A stretch of 64,000 bases of DNA from CAVZMO01 sp963776195 (GCA_963776195.1 CAVZMO010000013.1:11800-75799); one strand, 5' to 3'; numbered from the stretch's first letter, positions 26,923 to 36,074 are shown. Translations and numbers: made by a program. The notes: generated from the letters alone by a model not told the origin.

Positions 26923-27843
26923 ATGATATTAGGCAAAAGGTTTCTCAACCTCATATGTATCATAATCATTGCGGCCACTTTTTTTTCGTTGATTAACTGT
27001 GGTGGTGGCCATAACGAGAGTACTCCATCGAACGGGGTGATGACATGGACGGCAAGAACCTCAGGAACTTCTAATGTGCTTGCTGGAGTGACCTATGGCA
27101 ATGGAACCTTTGTTGCTGTGGGTGATGCAGGTACCATCCTCACATCACGGAACGGGGCTACATGGACAGCAAGAACCTCAGGAACTTCTAATTATCTTAG
27201 GGCAGTGACCTATGGCAATGGAACCTTTGTTGCTGTGGGTGCTTCTGCTATCCTCACATCACCGGATGGGGTTACGTGGACAAACAGAACCTCAGGAATT
27301 TATAATTATCTGTCTGCAGTAACCTATGGCAATGGAACCTTTGTTGCTGTGGGTGCTTATGCCATCCTCACATCACCGGACGGGGCGACATGGACGGCAA
27401 GAACCTCAGGAACTTCTAATGTGCTTGCTGGAGTGACCTATGGCAATGGAACCTTTGTTGCTGTGGGTGCTTCTGCTATCCTCACATCACCGGATGGGGT
27501 TACGTGGACAAACAGAACCTCAGGAATTTCTAATTATCTTAATGCAGTAACCTATCGCAATGGCACTTTTGTTGCTGTGGGTAGCGCTGGCAACATCCTC
27601 ACATCACCGGATGGGGTTACGTGGACAAACAGAACCTCAGGAATTTCTAATTATCTGTCTGCAGTAACCTATGGCAATGGAACCTTTGTTGCTGTGAGTA
27701 GCGCTGGCAACATCCTCACATCACCGGATGGGGTTACGTGGACAAACAGAACCCCAGCCTTTTCTTATTTTAATGCAGTAACCTATGGCAATGGAACCTT
27801 TGTTGTTGTGTGTGATACAGGCGCAATTCTTCAGTCAGAATAG
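26923..27843 (+). CDS. Repeat lipoprotein, likely beta-propeller
   Basis: 306 residues. A lipoprotein signal ends FSLINC, so Cys 26 would be lipid-modified. The mature part is about seven repeats of roughly 38 residues with the pattern YGNGTFVAVG...ILTSPDGVTW and T.RTSG, resembling the sialidase/Ycf48-type blades of beta-propellers. Repeats are nearly identical at DNA level, suggesting recent expansion or gene conversion. It lies in the integrated element between two IS copies. A surface adhesion or binding role is plausible but not shown. Confidence 0.8.
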   Translation: MILGKRFLNLICIIIIAATFFSLINCGGGHNESTPSNGVMTWTARTSGTSNVLAGVTYGNGTFVAVGDAGTILTSRNGATWTARTSGTSNYLRAVTYGNGTFVAVGASAILTSPDGVTWTNRTSGIYNYLSAVTYGNGTFVAVGAYAILTSPDGATWTARTSGTSNVLAGVTYGNGTFVAVGASAILTSPDGVTWTNRTSGISNYLNAVTYRNGTFVAVGSAGNILTSPDGVTWTNRTSGISNYLSAVTYGNGTFVAVSSAGNILTSPDGVTWTNRTPAFSYFNAVTYGNGTFVVVCDTGAILQSE

Positions 27844-28044
27844 GTTATGTAATTGTGCACATTAAGTTTTCAAAATAAATACCAAGAGAAAGTCTCATCT
27901 TTGAAAAAACGCCCTTTCATGATTTGACTACTGTTTATACTCAGCACAACTATATCAGGTTTAAAAGTGGCGTGTTACAGGAAGATAGAGATGAATAAAG
28001 TCAGTCTAAAGATAAAGAATTCGAGTTCAAAGTAAACATTGTCC

Positions 28045-28269
28045 TCATTCTTTTTTATCTTTGAGTGCAAAATAAATTATTGCGGTAACGGCTGCAACAA
28101 GCCCTTCTCTCATTAAGATATCAGAAGGTAGTATTCTTCCACTTTCGTTAGAGCGTTCTACCTTAACATATCCTCCTTGATAAGGCACGTAAATTGGTGC
28201 TGAGAAAAAGACTACAATCATAAGCAAAGCTCCAACGATAAGTACTATTTTTTGCTTTTTGTTCATATC
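28045..28269 (-). CDS. Small two-helix membrane protein
   Basis: 74 residues from MNKKQKIVLIVGALLM. An N-terminal hydrophobic helix (about 6-25) and a second helix near the C-terminus (LVAAVTAIIYFALKD) flank a short polar loop. No family is recognised. It is cargo of the tRNA-Leu element, between the repeat lipoprotein and the IS1634-type transposase. The 200 bases on its 3' side (27844-28044) hold no gene. Confidence 0.45.
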   Translation of the reverse strand, partial: DMNKKQKIVLIVGALLMIVVFFSAPIYVPYQGGYVKVERSNESGRILPSDILMREGLVAAVTAIIYFALKDKKE

Positions 28270-28297
28270 ATGTTCTCTTAACATTTTCCCACTAAAG

Positions 28298-28516
28298 TTA
28301 GTCTGCTCTATTTTTTGCTAAAGCGCTCTGTGACGGCCGATCTTCAGTGTGCTCTGGCGGAGCGACTCGCGCGGCATCAAGCGAACGCTTCTTCGCAGCG
28401 CTGCCAAGCACATCGACCACGATATAAGCCATCGCTGCAACAGAGGCCAAAATCCAGCCGGCCCACCCTAACCGCATTTTCTTTTTCAAACCCACATAGA
28501 AACCCGTGCCCAGCAA
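28298..28516 (-). other. Possible small membrane ORF, doubtful
   Basis: A 72-codon frame with one hydrophobic helix (GWAGWILASVAAMAYIVV) and a polar tail. The 3' part is clearly more GC-rich than its surroundings. There is no convincing ribosome binding site, and it abuts the end of an IS, so it may be a gene fragment or chance frame. Confidence 0.25.
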
Positions 28517-28551
28517 TGATTTGAAGGCAGTTTTGCATTTCCGGAATATGG

Positions 28552-30184
28552 CTACAGCGTTACCTTCAGCAGATCCAGTATTCTCTTTTGCTCTTCATCG
28601 GGAGTGCTGACAACCCTGCAGTTGGTATCTTCTACGGTCACAATTTCCCTGCGCACACTCTTCAATCTCTCACTTACATTTTCGAAGGTCCATCTGCGGT
28701 ATTTGTTTTTGCCGTCTGATTGAAATAAAGGTTTCAGCCTTTGATTCATATGCCACTGGATATAATAGGCAAGCATGCAGAGAAAGACGTGGCAGCGGAT
28801 CCGATCATCTGTCTTGTGGTAAACAGGACGAATTTCAAGCTGCACGGTCTTAAGATTTCTAAAGGCCTGTTCCACCAGCGCAAGCTTCTTGTAAGAGGCA
28901 ACGATCTCCTGCTTGTCCATAAGCTCCGCAGAAACATCCGTATTAATTATATAACAGCCATCCAGAAGCTGCTCCGCATATACCTTGTCCTCTTTAAAGC
29001 TCCACAGCAGGCACCCCTCTTTTACTTCCCACTGCACAAACTTCTCCATCTTTGTTTTGGCGAACACCTTGCCGACTCTTTTGCCTATGGCCTCAGGCGT
29101 CCCCTTCCGTTTGGATTGCGATATCTTCTCCAAGGCCGTGCGCGTAGCGTCCAGCAAGGCCTTGCGGGTCCTGGTCTCTCTTTTCGGCACTCTTAGGATT
29201 CCGGCATAAACAATACCGCTGCCCTGTATTGTCAGGGTCAATCACCTCCACTATATGCTTTTCGTCAAACATATCCACCTGTATAAGCTTGCGGTTCAGC
29301 AGTTCCACTATCTGACGATGCGTCAAGGCCGATATCGTACTGAGGCCTTCTACATCCTTTACCTTCTCGTAATTTGCCCGTGTCACCATCCCCCTGTCGC
29401 CTACAAAAATAATCTCCTGTATCCCATAGGTCTTTTGTAGTTCGGCTATCTTGTTTACCACGGTTGCGGCATCCTGTGTGTTGCCGGGGAAAACCTCCAG
29501 TGCCACAGGACAGCCTTCAGAACTGCACAGAAGCCCTATGACCATCTGCTCATGTCCGCGTTTGCCGTCACGATTATATCCAAACGCTACAATATCGCTG
29601 TCCTCGTATTGCCCTTCAAAATAACTGCTCGTTATATCATAGAGAACCAGAGCCCCATTGCGAAGATGTCGCCTTGCCAAGGTATCTTGTATCGCCCTCT
29701 GTCTCTGCAATAGCTTGTCCATAGCCTCATAGCAATGATTGTCCACATCAACCTCGCCCTGTACTCCGCACAGCTCCCATAATGCCGTGTCCTTCCACCG
29801 GTGAGACAGGGATAACTTGCTGCCGGAATATATCAGACGGCCCACAATCATCGCCAGACAGTCCTTGACCCACTGCTCTGTCGGCTTTGAATAAATAGCC
29901 TTATCTAATTGCAGTTCCTTTGCTAACTGCAATGCGGCATATGATGCCCCGTATTCCTTTGATTCAGTGATCTTATGGGCGCCCTGAGAACTCTTTATTA
30001 TTGCATCGCCTCTAAAGGCAGCCTGTAACAGCTTCAACTCTTCATAGCTTTTGTCTTTTATCCTGCCGTGTGTTGTGTGTTTGATCTTGTCGCCTTCGCG
30101 GAACGTGGTGCGGATGAGGCCGGAGTACGTTTGACCATATTTCTGGATCTCCAGGTGCATGCGGGGCGTCCTTTTTGCTCTCAT
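28552..30184 (-). pseudogene. IS1634-family transposase, frameshifted
   Basis: N-terminal part (30184 to about 29190, from MRAKRTPRMHLEIQ) with ALVLYDITSSYFEG, GYNRDGKRGHEQMVIGLL and IIFVGDRGMV; C-terminal part in another frame (to 28552) with KLALVEQAFRNLKT and the YHKTDDRIRCHVFLCMLAYYI block. Both match IS1634-type DDE transposases. The frames join near 29185-29190 within ...NPKSAEKR/RETRTRKALL, so a single-base change broke it. I could not define inverted repeats or a target duplication. Confidence 0.88.
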
Positions 30185-30267
30185 GGCTACTATTATACAC
30201 ATTACATCATATCATGTCAAGCTATATAACTGTATTTACTGGCTACATTAGAAATGTTAAATCACCC

Positions 30268-30456
30268 CTAAACCCTTTTCTGTTCTACATTTGCAAGTGA
30301 TTTGCTAAAAGAAGATGCGCCTAACCACTCCGGGTACGAAGGCGAATCTTCGGTCACCAGAACTGTGGGTGAAAACCAACGCTCAAAAAAGCCCAACAGG
30401 ATTCCGATGACACTTGCCGTTGCAGCCGCGATCTTAAGTGTGCTGGTCAGCTTCAT
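30268..30456 (-). other. Possible small exported ORF, doubtful
   Basis: 62 codons beginning MKLTSTLKIAAATASVIGIL, which resembles a signal peptide or anchor, followed by an ordinary polar sequence. The ribosome binding site is weak and no family is recognised. The region from here to the right attachment repeat (30510-30918) holds no gene that I can support. Confidence 0.25.
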
Positions 30457-30768
30457 TCACAGGTCACCCCGTATTCGATGCGCTTGCCGAAACCAGCCGT
30501 ATGTCTGAATGGAATTGCCATATTTTTACGCCGAACAAGTAATTATATAGTTCCTGCTCATCTCCGCAAAGTCTATCATAGTCATTCAGGATTTTAACAG
30601 ATTTCGTATTTTTTCTAGCTGGATATCATGCCTTTTTAGGATGATAGCCAGAAACTCGATAACTACACTTTATTAAGTTACGCCGCTTCATCAGGGTTAC
30701 AAAAAGAAACCACGGTCTGAGAGCTGTCTGACAGCGTGTTGACTTCAGGAAGGAGCGAACATTTTCAC

Positions 30769-30786
30769 TGTAGTAAAATTGTAGCA
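30769..30786 (+). repeat. 18-bp repeat near the right element end
   Basis: Identical to 18130-18147 (tgtagtaaaattgtagca), same orientation, 133 bases inside the right attachment repeat. A candidate arm-type integrase site. Confidence 0.5.
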
Positions 30787-30918
30787 GAATATAACCCAAT
30801 TTTACATAATACACCCAAAAAAAGCAAACAATAGAAATAACCTTTTCTATTTTAAAATCAACCAATTAAGTCTAAATCCAGACCAGAGGCCGATTCTTTA
30901 AAAAACGCCCTGGAGCAG

Positions 30919-30959
30919 TCCTAAGTCCAGCGCGCCTGCCAGTTCCGCCACTCTCGCAT
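30919..30959. repeat. Right attachment repeat (attR), tRNA-Leu 5' half
   Basis: Copy of the tRNA-Leu 5' half from the anticodon loop to the tRNA start, 40 of 41 positions identical to 18037-18077. No 3' half is attached, so it cannot be a tRNA gene. It marks the right boundary of the integrated element. Confidence 0.85.
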
Positions 30960-31035
30960 GTGAATAATATTAAAGGTTTTTCAGGCTTTTTGTCCAACCT
31001 TCGGGACATACGACATATCCTGCTTGTGAAGTCAT

Positions 31036-31233
31036 GTGCTTGCCTCTGGTACGCCGGGGCAATCTTTGCTCAAACGATCACCGTCAAAAACACCGATTAA
31101 GAATCTCTATCTCACAGGTGCAAAGACCTTTCCCGGTCCGGGCATGTTTGGAGCAATACAAAGCGGATTGTTCACGGCGGATCGTATTCTCAATAAGAAA
31201 TTGACCAACGGGAAAAATATTTTAAATAGGTGA
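31036..31233 (+). pseudogene. C-terminal fragment of a CrtI-type FAD oxidoreductase
   Basis: About 60 residues match the extreme C-terminus of phytoene desaturase/retinol-saturase-like flavoproteins: TPIKNLYLTGAKTFPGPGMF then GAIQSGLFTADRIL, the region that closes the FAD site. The remaining 400 or more residues are absent. The fragment begins about 80 bases beyond the right attachment repeat, so the gene was probably cut when the element integrated or in a later deletion. Confidence 0.8.
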
Positions 31234-31289
31234 TACATTCCCGTCTCGGACAGCGCTACTCACGGTGTCACTCCTGCAATAGATCTTGA

Positions 31290-31487
31290 CTAATCTTCTT
31301 TTTCGGGCGTTCCCTCTTTCTTAGAGCTATCTTTTTTAGGCGCTTCTATTTCGTCGGTGTCAGATATACCCTTCTTGAAATTCCTGATTGCCTGTCCTAT
31401 GCCGCTTCCGAGTTGGGGAAGCTTCGTAGCACCGAATAAGACAACTACTATTATCCCGATGAGAATTAAATCCTGAGTTCCAAACAT
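31290..31487 (-). CDS. tatA: Twin-arginine translocase subunit TatA
   Basis: 65 residues with one N-terminal membrane helix (LILIGIIVVVLFG), the conserved FGATKLPQLGSGIGQAIRNFKKG amphipathic region, and a charged tail. TatA multimers form the channel that exports folded proteins. No tatC or tatB lies nearby. A good ribosome binding site (aggaggt) precedes it. It is divergent from the hydrogenase operon. Confidence 0.95.
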   Translation of the reverse strand: MFGTQDLILIGIIVVVLFGATKLPQLGSGIGQAIRNFKKGISDTDEIEAPKKDSSKKEGTPEKED

Positions 31488-31718
31488 GTTATTCTTACCT
31501 CCTCTTTTCTTATATTTTTATTATAAATTATTAAGAAATATTATGCTTCTTAAATTCTCAAGCCGGAAATGCTTTTATCTTTACTCACAGATGCGGTGAT
31601 AAGCTGTTTTGTTAAGTTTACATGTTAGCGGTCAGGGGTTTTGAACCTTTAGGATATAATTTTACCCTGGTATGCCTCAAATTCATAAGACGAGAAAAGG
31701 ATATTCGCTGATTTCTTA

Positions 31719-31747
31719 TTGACAGGGACAAATATAAGTTCTTATAG
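31719..31747 (+). promoter_or_regulatory. Sigma70-type promoter of the hydBGDA operon
   Basis: TTGACA (31719-31724), a 17-base spacer and TTATAG (31742-31747), pointing at hydB. The leader would be about 115 bases. No other strong promoter is seen between tatA and hydB. Confidence 0.7.
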
Positions 31748-31869
31748 TAACAAAAGTCGCCGGGAATCGTTGCCGCACTCTCTCGGACCGTTCGCTTTGT
31801 TTGTAACTGCAGTTGAGTGATTATTATCGAGTGTGCCTTTAAAAAGCAGTCTAAACAGAAGAGGAAGAT

Positions 31870-32937
31870 ATGGATGACATGCAATATGTGATACTGCGCA
31901 AGAAAGGATTTAATGATTTCATCTCAAGACTTTCGAAGATGCAGAAGCTGGTAGCGCCGGTACCGAAAGGTTTCAATAACTTTGCCTTTGAAGAAGTGAC
32001 ATCGGGCAATGAAATCGCGCTCCGGTATATTCCCACCATCTTGCCGCTCAAGAAATTCTTTATGCCCCAGCGCGAAACCCTTCTTGAATTTAAGGACCCC
32101 AGGGGCGCAAATGCCGAGGCGGTTGTCGAGTATGAACCGATGACGATCTTCGGGGCACATACCTGTGATCTTGCCGGAATACAGTGTTTGAATATGGTCT
32201 GCTCCGAACGTCCCAAAGATTATAATTATCTGCTGCGTAAAAATAAAATAACGCTGATCGGGCTTGAATGCAATGACTATTGTGATGAATATGCGAGTTG
32301 TCATCTCGTGAATGCAAGTTTCCCCAGTGGAGGGTATGACCTTTTCTTTACAGATCTGGGGGACTACTTCATCGTCCACGTGAACACGCAGACAGGGGAT
32401 GAAATTATCGATGCAACAGGACCATTTGAAAAGGCCGACGCATCCCATATGAATGAAATCAAAGGATTGCGGGACAATAAAAGGAAGATATTCAGCAACG
32501 AAGTCCCGATAGAGAGCTGGCGCATCCCTGAGTTATTCGACAGGTCATTCAGAGCGAGCGTATGGAAAGACCTTAATGAACGATGCCTGGCGTGCGGGAA
32601 TTGCACAAATGTATGTCCGACTTGCTACTGTTTCGATATAAGAGATGAGCTCGACCTGGACTTGAAAGGAGGCATTCGGTACCGTGTTTGGGATTCCTGC
32701 CAGCTCGAACCGTTCGCGCGGGTGGCTGGAGGCATTAACTTCAGGAAGGAGCGCTCCGCACGGCAACGACACCGGTATTACCGCAAGTTCAGGTATCCCA
32801 TGGATAGATTTTCGCGGTTTTTCTGCACAGGCTGCGGCAGGTGCACCCGCACGTGCATGGCCCTCATAAGTCTAAAAGAGACCCTGAATGAACTGATAAA
32901 GGAGAGTGAAGACCGAGTATGGAAAAAGTGGCTTTAA
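31870..32937 (+). CDS. hydB: Group 3b hydrogenase iron-sulfur subunit (beta)
   Basis: 355 residues with a domain typical of sulfhydrogenase/CoM-reductase-like subunits and two C-terminal 4Fe-4S motifs: CLACGNCTNVCPTCYC and CTGCGRCTRTCM. It passes electrons between the NiFe dimer (HydDA) and the flavin subunit (HydG). The start follows gaggaag. The gene order hydB-hydG-hydD-hydA is that of cytosolic bidirectional NAD(P)-linked group 3b hydrogenases. Its stop overlaps the start of hydG by 19 bases. Confidence 0.9.
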   Translation: MDDMQYVILRKKGFNDFISRLSKMQKLVAPVPKGFNNFAFEEVTSGNEIALRYIPTILPLKKFFMPQRETLLEFKDPRGANAEAVVEYEPMTIFGAHTCDLAGIQCLNMVCSERPKDYNYLLRKNKITLIGLECNDYCDEYASCHLVNASFPSGGYDLFFTDLGDYFIVHVNTQTGDEIIDATGPFEKADASHMNEIKGLRDNKRKIFSNEVPIESWRIPELFDRSFRASVWKDLNERCLACGNCTNVCPTCYCFDIRDELDLDLKGGIRYRVWDSCQLEPFARVAGGINFRKERSARQRHRYYRKFRYPMDRFSRFFCTGCGRCTRTCMALISLKETLNELIKESEDRVWKKWL

Positions 32938-33755
32938 AAAATTCCGGTTACAGATTAAAAAAAGCGAAGATCCTTCAGACAAAAAAACTGACGGAAAATG
33001 AAAAGTTCTTCGAGATAGCGCTCAGGGACGGTGAAACGCTTGATCACGAACCGGGACAGTTTATCATGATCTCTTTGTTGGGCGTCGGTGAAGTTCCCAT
33101 TTCCATCTGCTCGTCCCCTGCCAGGCGTGATTCCTTTGACTTATGTGTGAGGGCAGTAGGAAAGGTCACGAGAAGTCTTCACACATTAAAAGCGGGAGAC
33201 GAGATAGGAATAAGAGGGCCGTACGGGAAGGGCTTTCCCATAAGGATACTTGAGGGAAATGACCTTTTAATTATCGCCGGGGGTTTGGGCATAGCCCCTT
33301 TACGGTCTCTCATTACCTATGTCCTTGACAACCGCCGTGATTTCGGAAAGGTCCATATCTTATTCGGATGCAAAGAGCCGAAGGACATGCTCTTCAGTGA
33401 TGAGCTTAGAGGCTGGAACAAGCGCACGGACCTCCATTATGCCTGTACGGTAGACCGCGCAGCCCCTGACTGGGCTGGAAACGTCGGCGTGATCACAACA
33501 CTCATACCGGGCGTTGATATCGAGCCGTTGAGGACGTTTGCCGCGGTAGTCGGGCCGCCTGTTATGTATAACTTTGTAATAAAAGAGTTGCTGGCGAAGG
33601 GAATTCCGGAACGTCAGGTTCTTTTATCATTTGAAAGGAACATGAAATGCGGCAATGGAAAATGCGGCCGCTGCCAGATTCAGAATCTCTATGTTTGTCA
33701 GGACGGCCCTGTTTTTAATTATGAACAAATCAAAAACTTGAGTGAGGCTTTTTAG
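32919..33755 (+). CDS. hydG: Group 3b hydrogenase flavoprotein subunit (gamma)
   Basis: 278 residues of the ferredoxin-NADP reductase type: an FAD-binding beta-barrel (PGQFIMISLLGVGEVPISICSSP), an NAD(P)-binding fold (LIIAGGLGIAPLRSLI) and a C-terminal iron-sulfur motif CGNGKCGRCQ...C as in PyrK-like proteins. It connects NAD(P)H with the iron-sulfur chain. Start and stop overlap both neighbours, indicating tight co-translation. Confidence 0.92.
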   Translation: MEKVALKNSGYRLKKAKILQTKKLTENEKFFEIALRDGETLDHEPGQFIMISLLGVGEVPISICSSPARRDSFDLCVRAVGKVTRSLHTLKAGDEIGIRGPYGKGFPIRILEGNDLLIIAGGLGIAPLRSLITYVLDNRRDFGKVHILFGCKEPKDMLFSDELRGWNKRTDLHYACTVDRAAPDWAGNVGVITTLIPGVDIEPLRTFAAVVGPPVMYNFVIKELLAKGIPERQVLLSFERNMKCGNGKCGRCQIQNLYVCQDGPVFNYEQIKNLSEAF

Positions 33756-34497
33756 TATGAAGAAACCACGAGTCGGTATTTTCGATTTTGCCTGCTGTGA
33801 AGGATGTCAATTGCAGATCGCAAACATGGGCGAGGCAGTGTTGAACGTCCTCGGAGCTGTAGATGTTGTCGTATGGAGAGAGGTGATGTCCGAAAAGTGG
33901 GGTAAGGATCTGGACGTTGCAATAATCGAAGGGAGTATCACCAATCATCACGCAGCCGAAAGGCTTCAGGAGATACGGAGAAAATCGAAGGTCATGATCG
34001 CCTATGGTTCCTGTGCAACCATCGGCGGGGTAAATGGTATGAAGAACAATTTCGATCTCGAAGACATCGGCAAATATGTATACGGAGACAGCAACCGCTT
34101 CTTCCCGACAGAAGTGACCAAAGCCGTTCATCAGGTGGTCAAGGCCGATTATTTCGTCCATGGCTGTCCTGTCTACATCCCCGAGTTCGTTGCCGTCTTG
34201 AAGGCTGTTTTGCAGGGAATTCCGTATTACGTGCCGGATTACCCCGTGTGCGTCGAATGCAAGTTGAACGAGAACGTCTGTATGTATGACAGAAAAGTGA
34301 CCTGTCTCGGACCCGTGACAAAAGCAGGCTGCAATTCATGGTGTATAAACAATGGGAACATATGTTACGGATGCCGGGGCATGGTAAGTAATCCGAATGA
34401 AAAGGGCGCTCAGGACGTGCTGGCAAAATATAAAATTCCCCTGGATCTGATCTTGAATAAAATGAATATGTATAACAAATGCAGAGAGCTCGGCTAA
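33742..34497 (+). CDS. hydD: Group 3b NiFe-hydrogenase small subunit (delta)
   Basis: 251 residues with the proximal cluster motif FDFACCEGCQLQI near the N-terminus and further cysteines (GSCATIGG, HGCPVYIPE, CVECKLNENVC, CLGPVTKAGC, CYGCRG) for three clusters in total. No Tat signal peptide is present, so the enzyme is cytosolic and not a substrate of the nearby TatA. Confidence 0.93.
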   Translation: MRLFSMKKPRVGIFDFACCEGCQLQIANMGEAVLNVLGAVDVVVWREVMSEKWGKDLDVAIIEGSITNHHAAERLQEIRRKSKVMIAYGSCATIGGVNGMKNNFDLEDIGKYVYGDSNRFFPTEVTKAVHQVVKADYFVHGCPVYIPEFVAVLKAVLQGIPYYVPDYPVCVECKLNENVCMYDRKVTCLGPVTKAGCNSWCINNGNICYGCRGMVSNPNEKGAQDVLAKYKIPLDLILNKMNMYNKCRELG

Positions 34498-34502
34498 CTG
34501 AT

Positions 34503-35879
34503 ATGAATAAAAGAAATATAAATATCAATGTGGAATATTTGACAAGGGTTGAAGGACACGGGAATATCGTCATTAATGTCAAGAAAGGGAGATTGGAAAC
34601 CTGCCGTCTTGACATTGTCGAGGCGCCGCGTTTTTTTGAAGGGATGTTGCGGGACCGATCAATTTTTGAGGCCCAGCATATTACCAGCAGGATATGCGGT
34701 ATTTGCGCATGCGGGCATACCCTCGCATCTATCCAGGCAGCAGAGGATGCCCTCGGAATCACGCCGACAGAACAGACGGTAAAACTGAGGAAACTCCTGC
34801 TGCACTTCGAGATACTCGACAGCCATATCCTGCATATTTATCTTCTTGTGGCGCCGGACCTTTTGGGGGTGAAAAGTTTTGTCCCATTAATCAACAGCCA
34901 TAATGAGGTCGTACGCAGGGCTTTGCGGATGAAAAAGGCCTGTAACGACATGTGCGATATCCTGGTCGGCCGGCATGTCCATCCCATATCCGCAATTGTC
35001 GGGGGATTCACCAAACTTCCAAAGCCGAAAGATCTCGATGCCATGCTCAATATGTTTAAGGACATGCGGTCCGATATTGACGCGACGCTGGAATTGGCCG
35101 CCTTATTGAAATTTCCCGATTTCGAACGGGACACCGAATATGTGGCGCTCGTAAGCGACGATGAAGAATATCCTCTCTTGATGGGTGACATCGGTTCTAC
35201 GGACGGAGTCAGGATGAACAAAAAGGATTACAGGGGTATTACCAATGAATTTGTGGTCCCTCACTCCTCGGCAAAACATGCAAAACTGAGCAGAGAATCT
35301 TATGCGGTAGGCGCTTTGGCAAGATTTAATCTGAACTCCGAAAAGCTCCACCCGAAGGCAAAGGAAGTGGCCGCTGCACTTGGACTGAAGCCTAAGTGCA
35401 TAAACCCCTATCTGAACACGGTCGCACAACTGGTCGAGTGCGTCCATTGTCTCGAAGAAGCCGTATCAATTCTGGAAGACCTGAAAAATAGTTCGCTCAA
35501 TTATAATGAAGAGATCGTCGTGGGATTGAATGAGCAGCACAGGATTCCGGTGAGGGCCGGCAATGGCGTAGGAGCGGTCGAAGTACCCAGGGGTATCCTG
35601 TTCCATAACTATCAGACCGATAAAAACGGGATCATAGTGAATGCCGACTGCGTCATCCCTACGAACCAAAATACCGCCAACATCGAATACGACATGATGA
35701 AACTGGTCCCTGAAATTCTCGACAGGAGCGATGAGGAGATAACCCTGGCTGCCGAAATGTTGGTCCGGTCTTATGACCCCTGTATCTCCTGTTCTACGCA
35801 TTTTCTCAATATCAAGTTTATGAATAAGTCAAACAGCGGGTCTTTTATCCGGTCTGACCCGGACAAAAGGGAACTGTAA
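34503..35879 (+). CDS. hydA: Group 3b NiFe-hydrogenase large subunit (alpha)
   Basis: 458 residues starting at MNKRNINI, five bases after the hydD stop; an upstream in-frame ATG at 34479 overlaps hydD. The L1 motif is RICGICACGH and the L2 motif is DPCISCSTH, giving the four Cys ligands of the NiFe site. A 25-residue extension follows the L2 His and should be cut by a maturation protease. No hyp genes or protease occur in this window, so maturation must be encoded elsewhere. The enzyme would oxidise or evolve H2 coupled to NAD(P). Confidence 0.95.
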   Translation: MNKRNININVEYLTRVEGHGNIVINVKKGRLETCRLDIVEAPRFFEGMLRDRSIFEAQHITSRICGICACGHTLASIQAAEDALGITPTEQTVKLRKLLLHFEILDSHILHIYLLVAPDLLGVKSFVPLINSHNEVVRRALRMKKACNDMCDILVGRHVHPISAIVGGFTKLPKPKDLDAMLNMFKDMRSDIDATLELAALLKFPDFERDTEYVALVSDDEEYPLLMGDIGSTDGVRMNKKDYRGITNEFVVPHSSAKHAKLSRESYAVGALARFNLNSEKLHPKAKEVAAALGLKPKCINPYLNTVAQLVECVHCLEEAVSILEDLKNSSLNYNEEIVVGLNEQHRIPVRAGNGVGAVEVPRGILFHNYQTDKNGIIVNADCVIPTNQNTANIEYDMMKLVPEILDRSDEEITLAAEMLVRSYDPCISCSTHFLNIKFMNKSNSGSFIRSDPDKREL

Positions 35880-35914
35880 AATAGTTTATCGCCGGATTTC
35901 TCTATGTATGCAAT

Positions 35915-35948
35915 GCTCCATCTCGGAGAAATATTAGGGAGATGGAGC
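35915..35948. terminator. Hairpin between hydA and a convergent lipoprotein gene
   Basis: gctccatctc and gagatggagc form a perfect 10-bp stem. It lies 35 bases after the hydA stop and its right arm overlaps the last codons of the convergent lipoprotein gene. No long T-run follows, so termination strength is uncertain. Confidence 0.5.
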
Positions 35949-36074
35949 GCAATAAGGCCCGCTATAGGATCTGTATTTTTCAATCTCATAACAAGATTGG
36001 GGCTGATATTTATAACTTGCACACCCATAGCAAATCAGAAGAGCTGTTATTAATGCAAAAATTCTTAACTTCAT
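35934..36074 (-). CDS. Tiny lipoprotein
   Basis: 46 residues: signal MKLRIFALITALLICYGC|AS with a lipobox ending in Cys 18, then a Tyr-rich peptide (YKYQPQSCYEIEKYRSYSG). The start is chosen because aaggaagg lies at ideal distance; the frame is open further upstream but without such a site. No family recognised. It should be an envelope lipoprotein of about 29 residues after processing. Confidence 0.6.
   Translation of the reverse strand: MKLRIFALITALLICYGCASYKYQPQSCYEIEKYRSYSGPYCAPSP

Larger units (their letters stand above)
18037..30959. mobile_element. Relic integrative element in tRNA-Leu(UAG)
   Basis: About 12.9 kb bounded by a 41-bp direct repeat (18037-18077 and 30919-30959; one mismatch) that equals the tRNA-Leu 5' half from the anticodon loop outward. 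A tyrosine integrase and an excisionase-like HTH gene sit just inside the left end. An 18-bp repeat inside both ends (18130-18147 and 30769-30786) may be arm-type integrase sites. Cargo includes small regulators, a group II intron, nested IS elements and a lipoprotein gene. The integrase and HTH genes are frameshifted, so the element should no longer move by itself. Confidence 0.8.
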
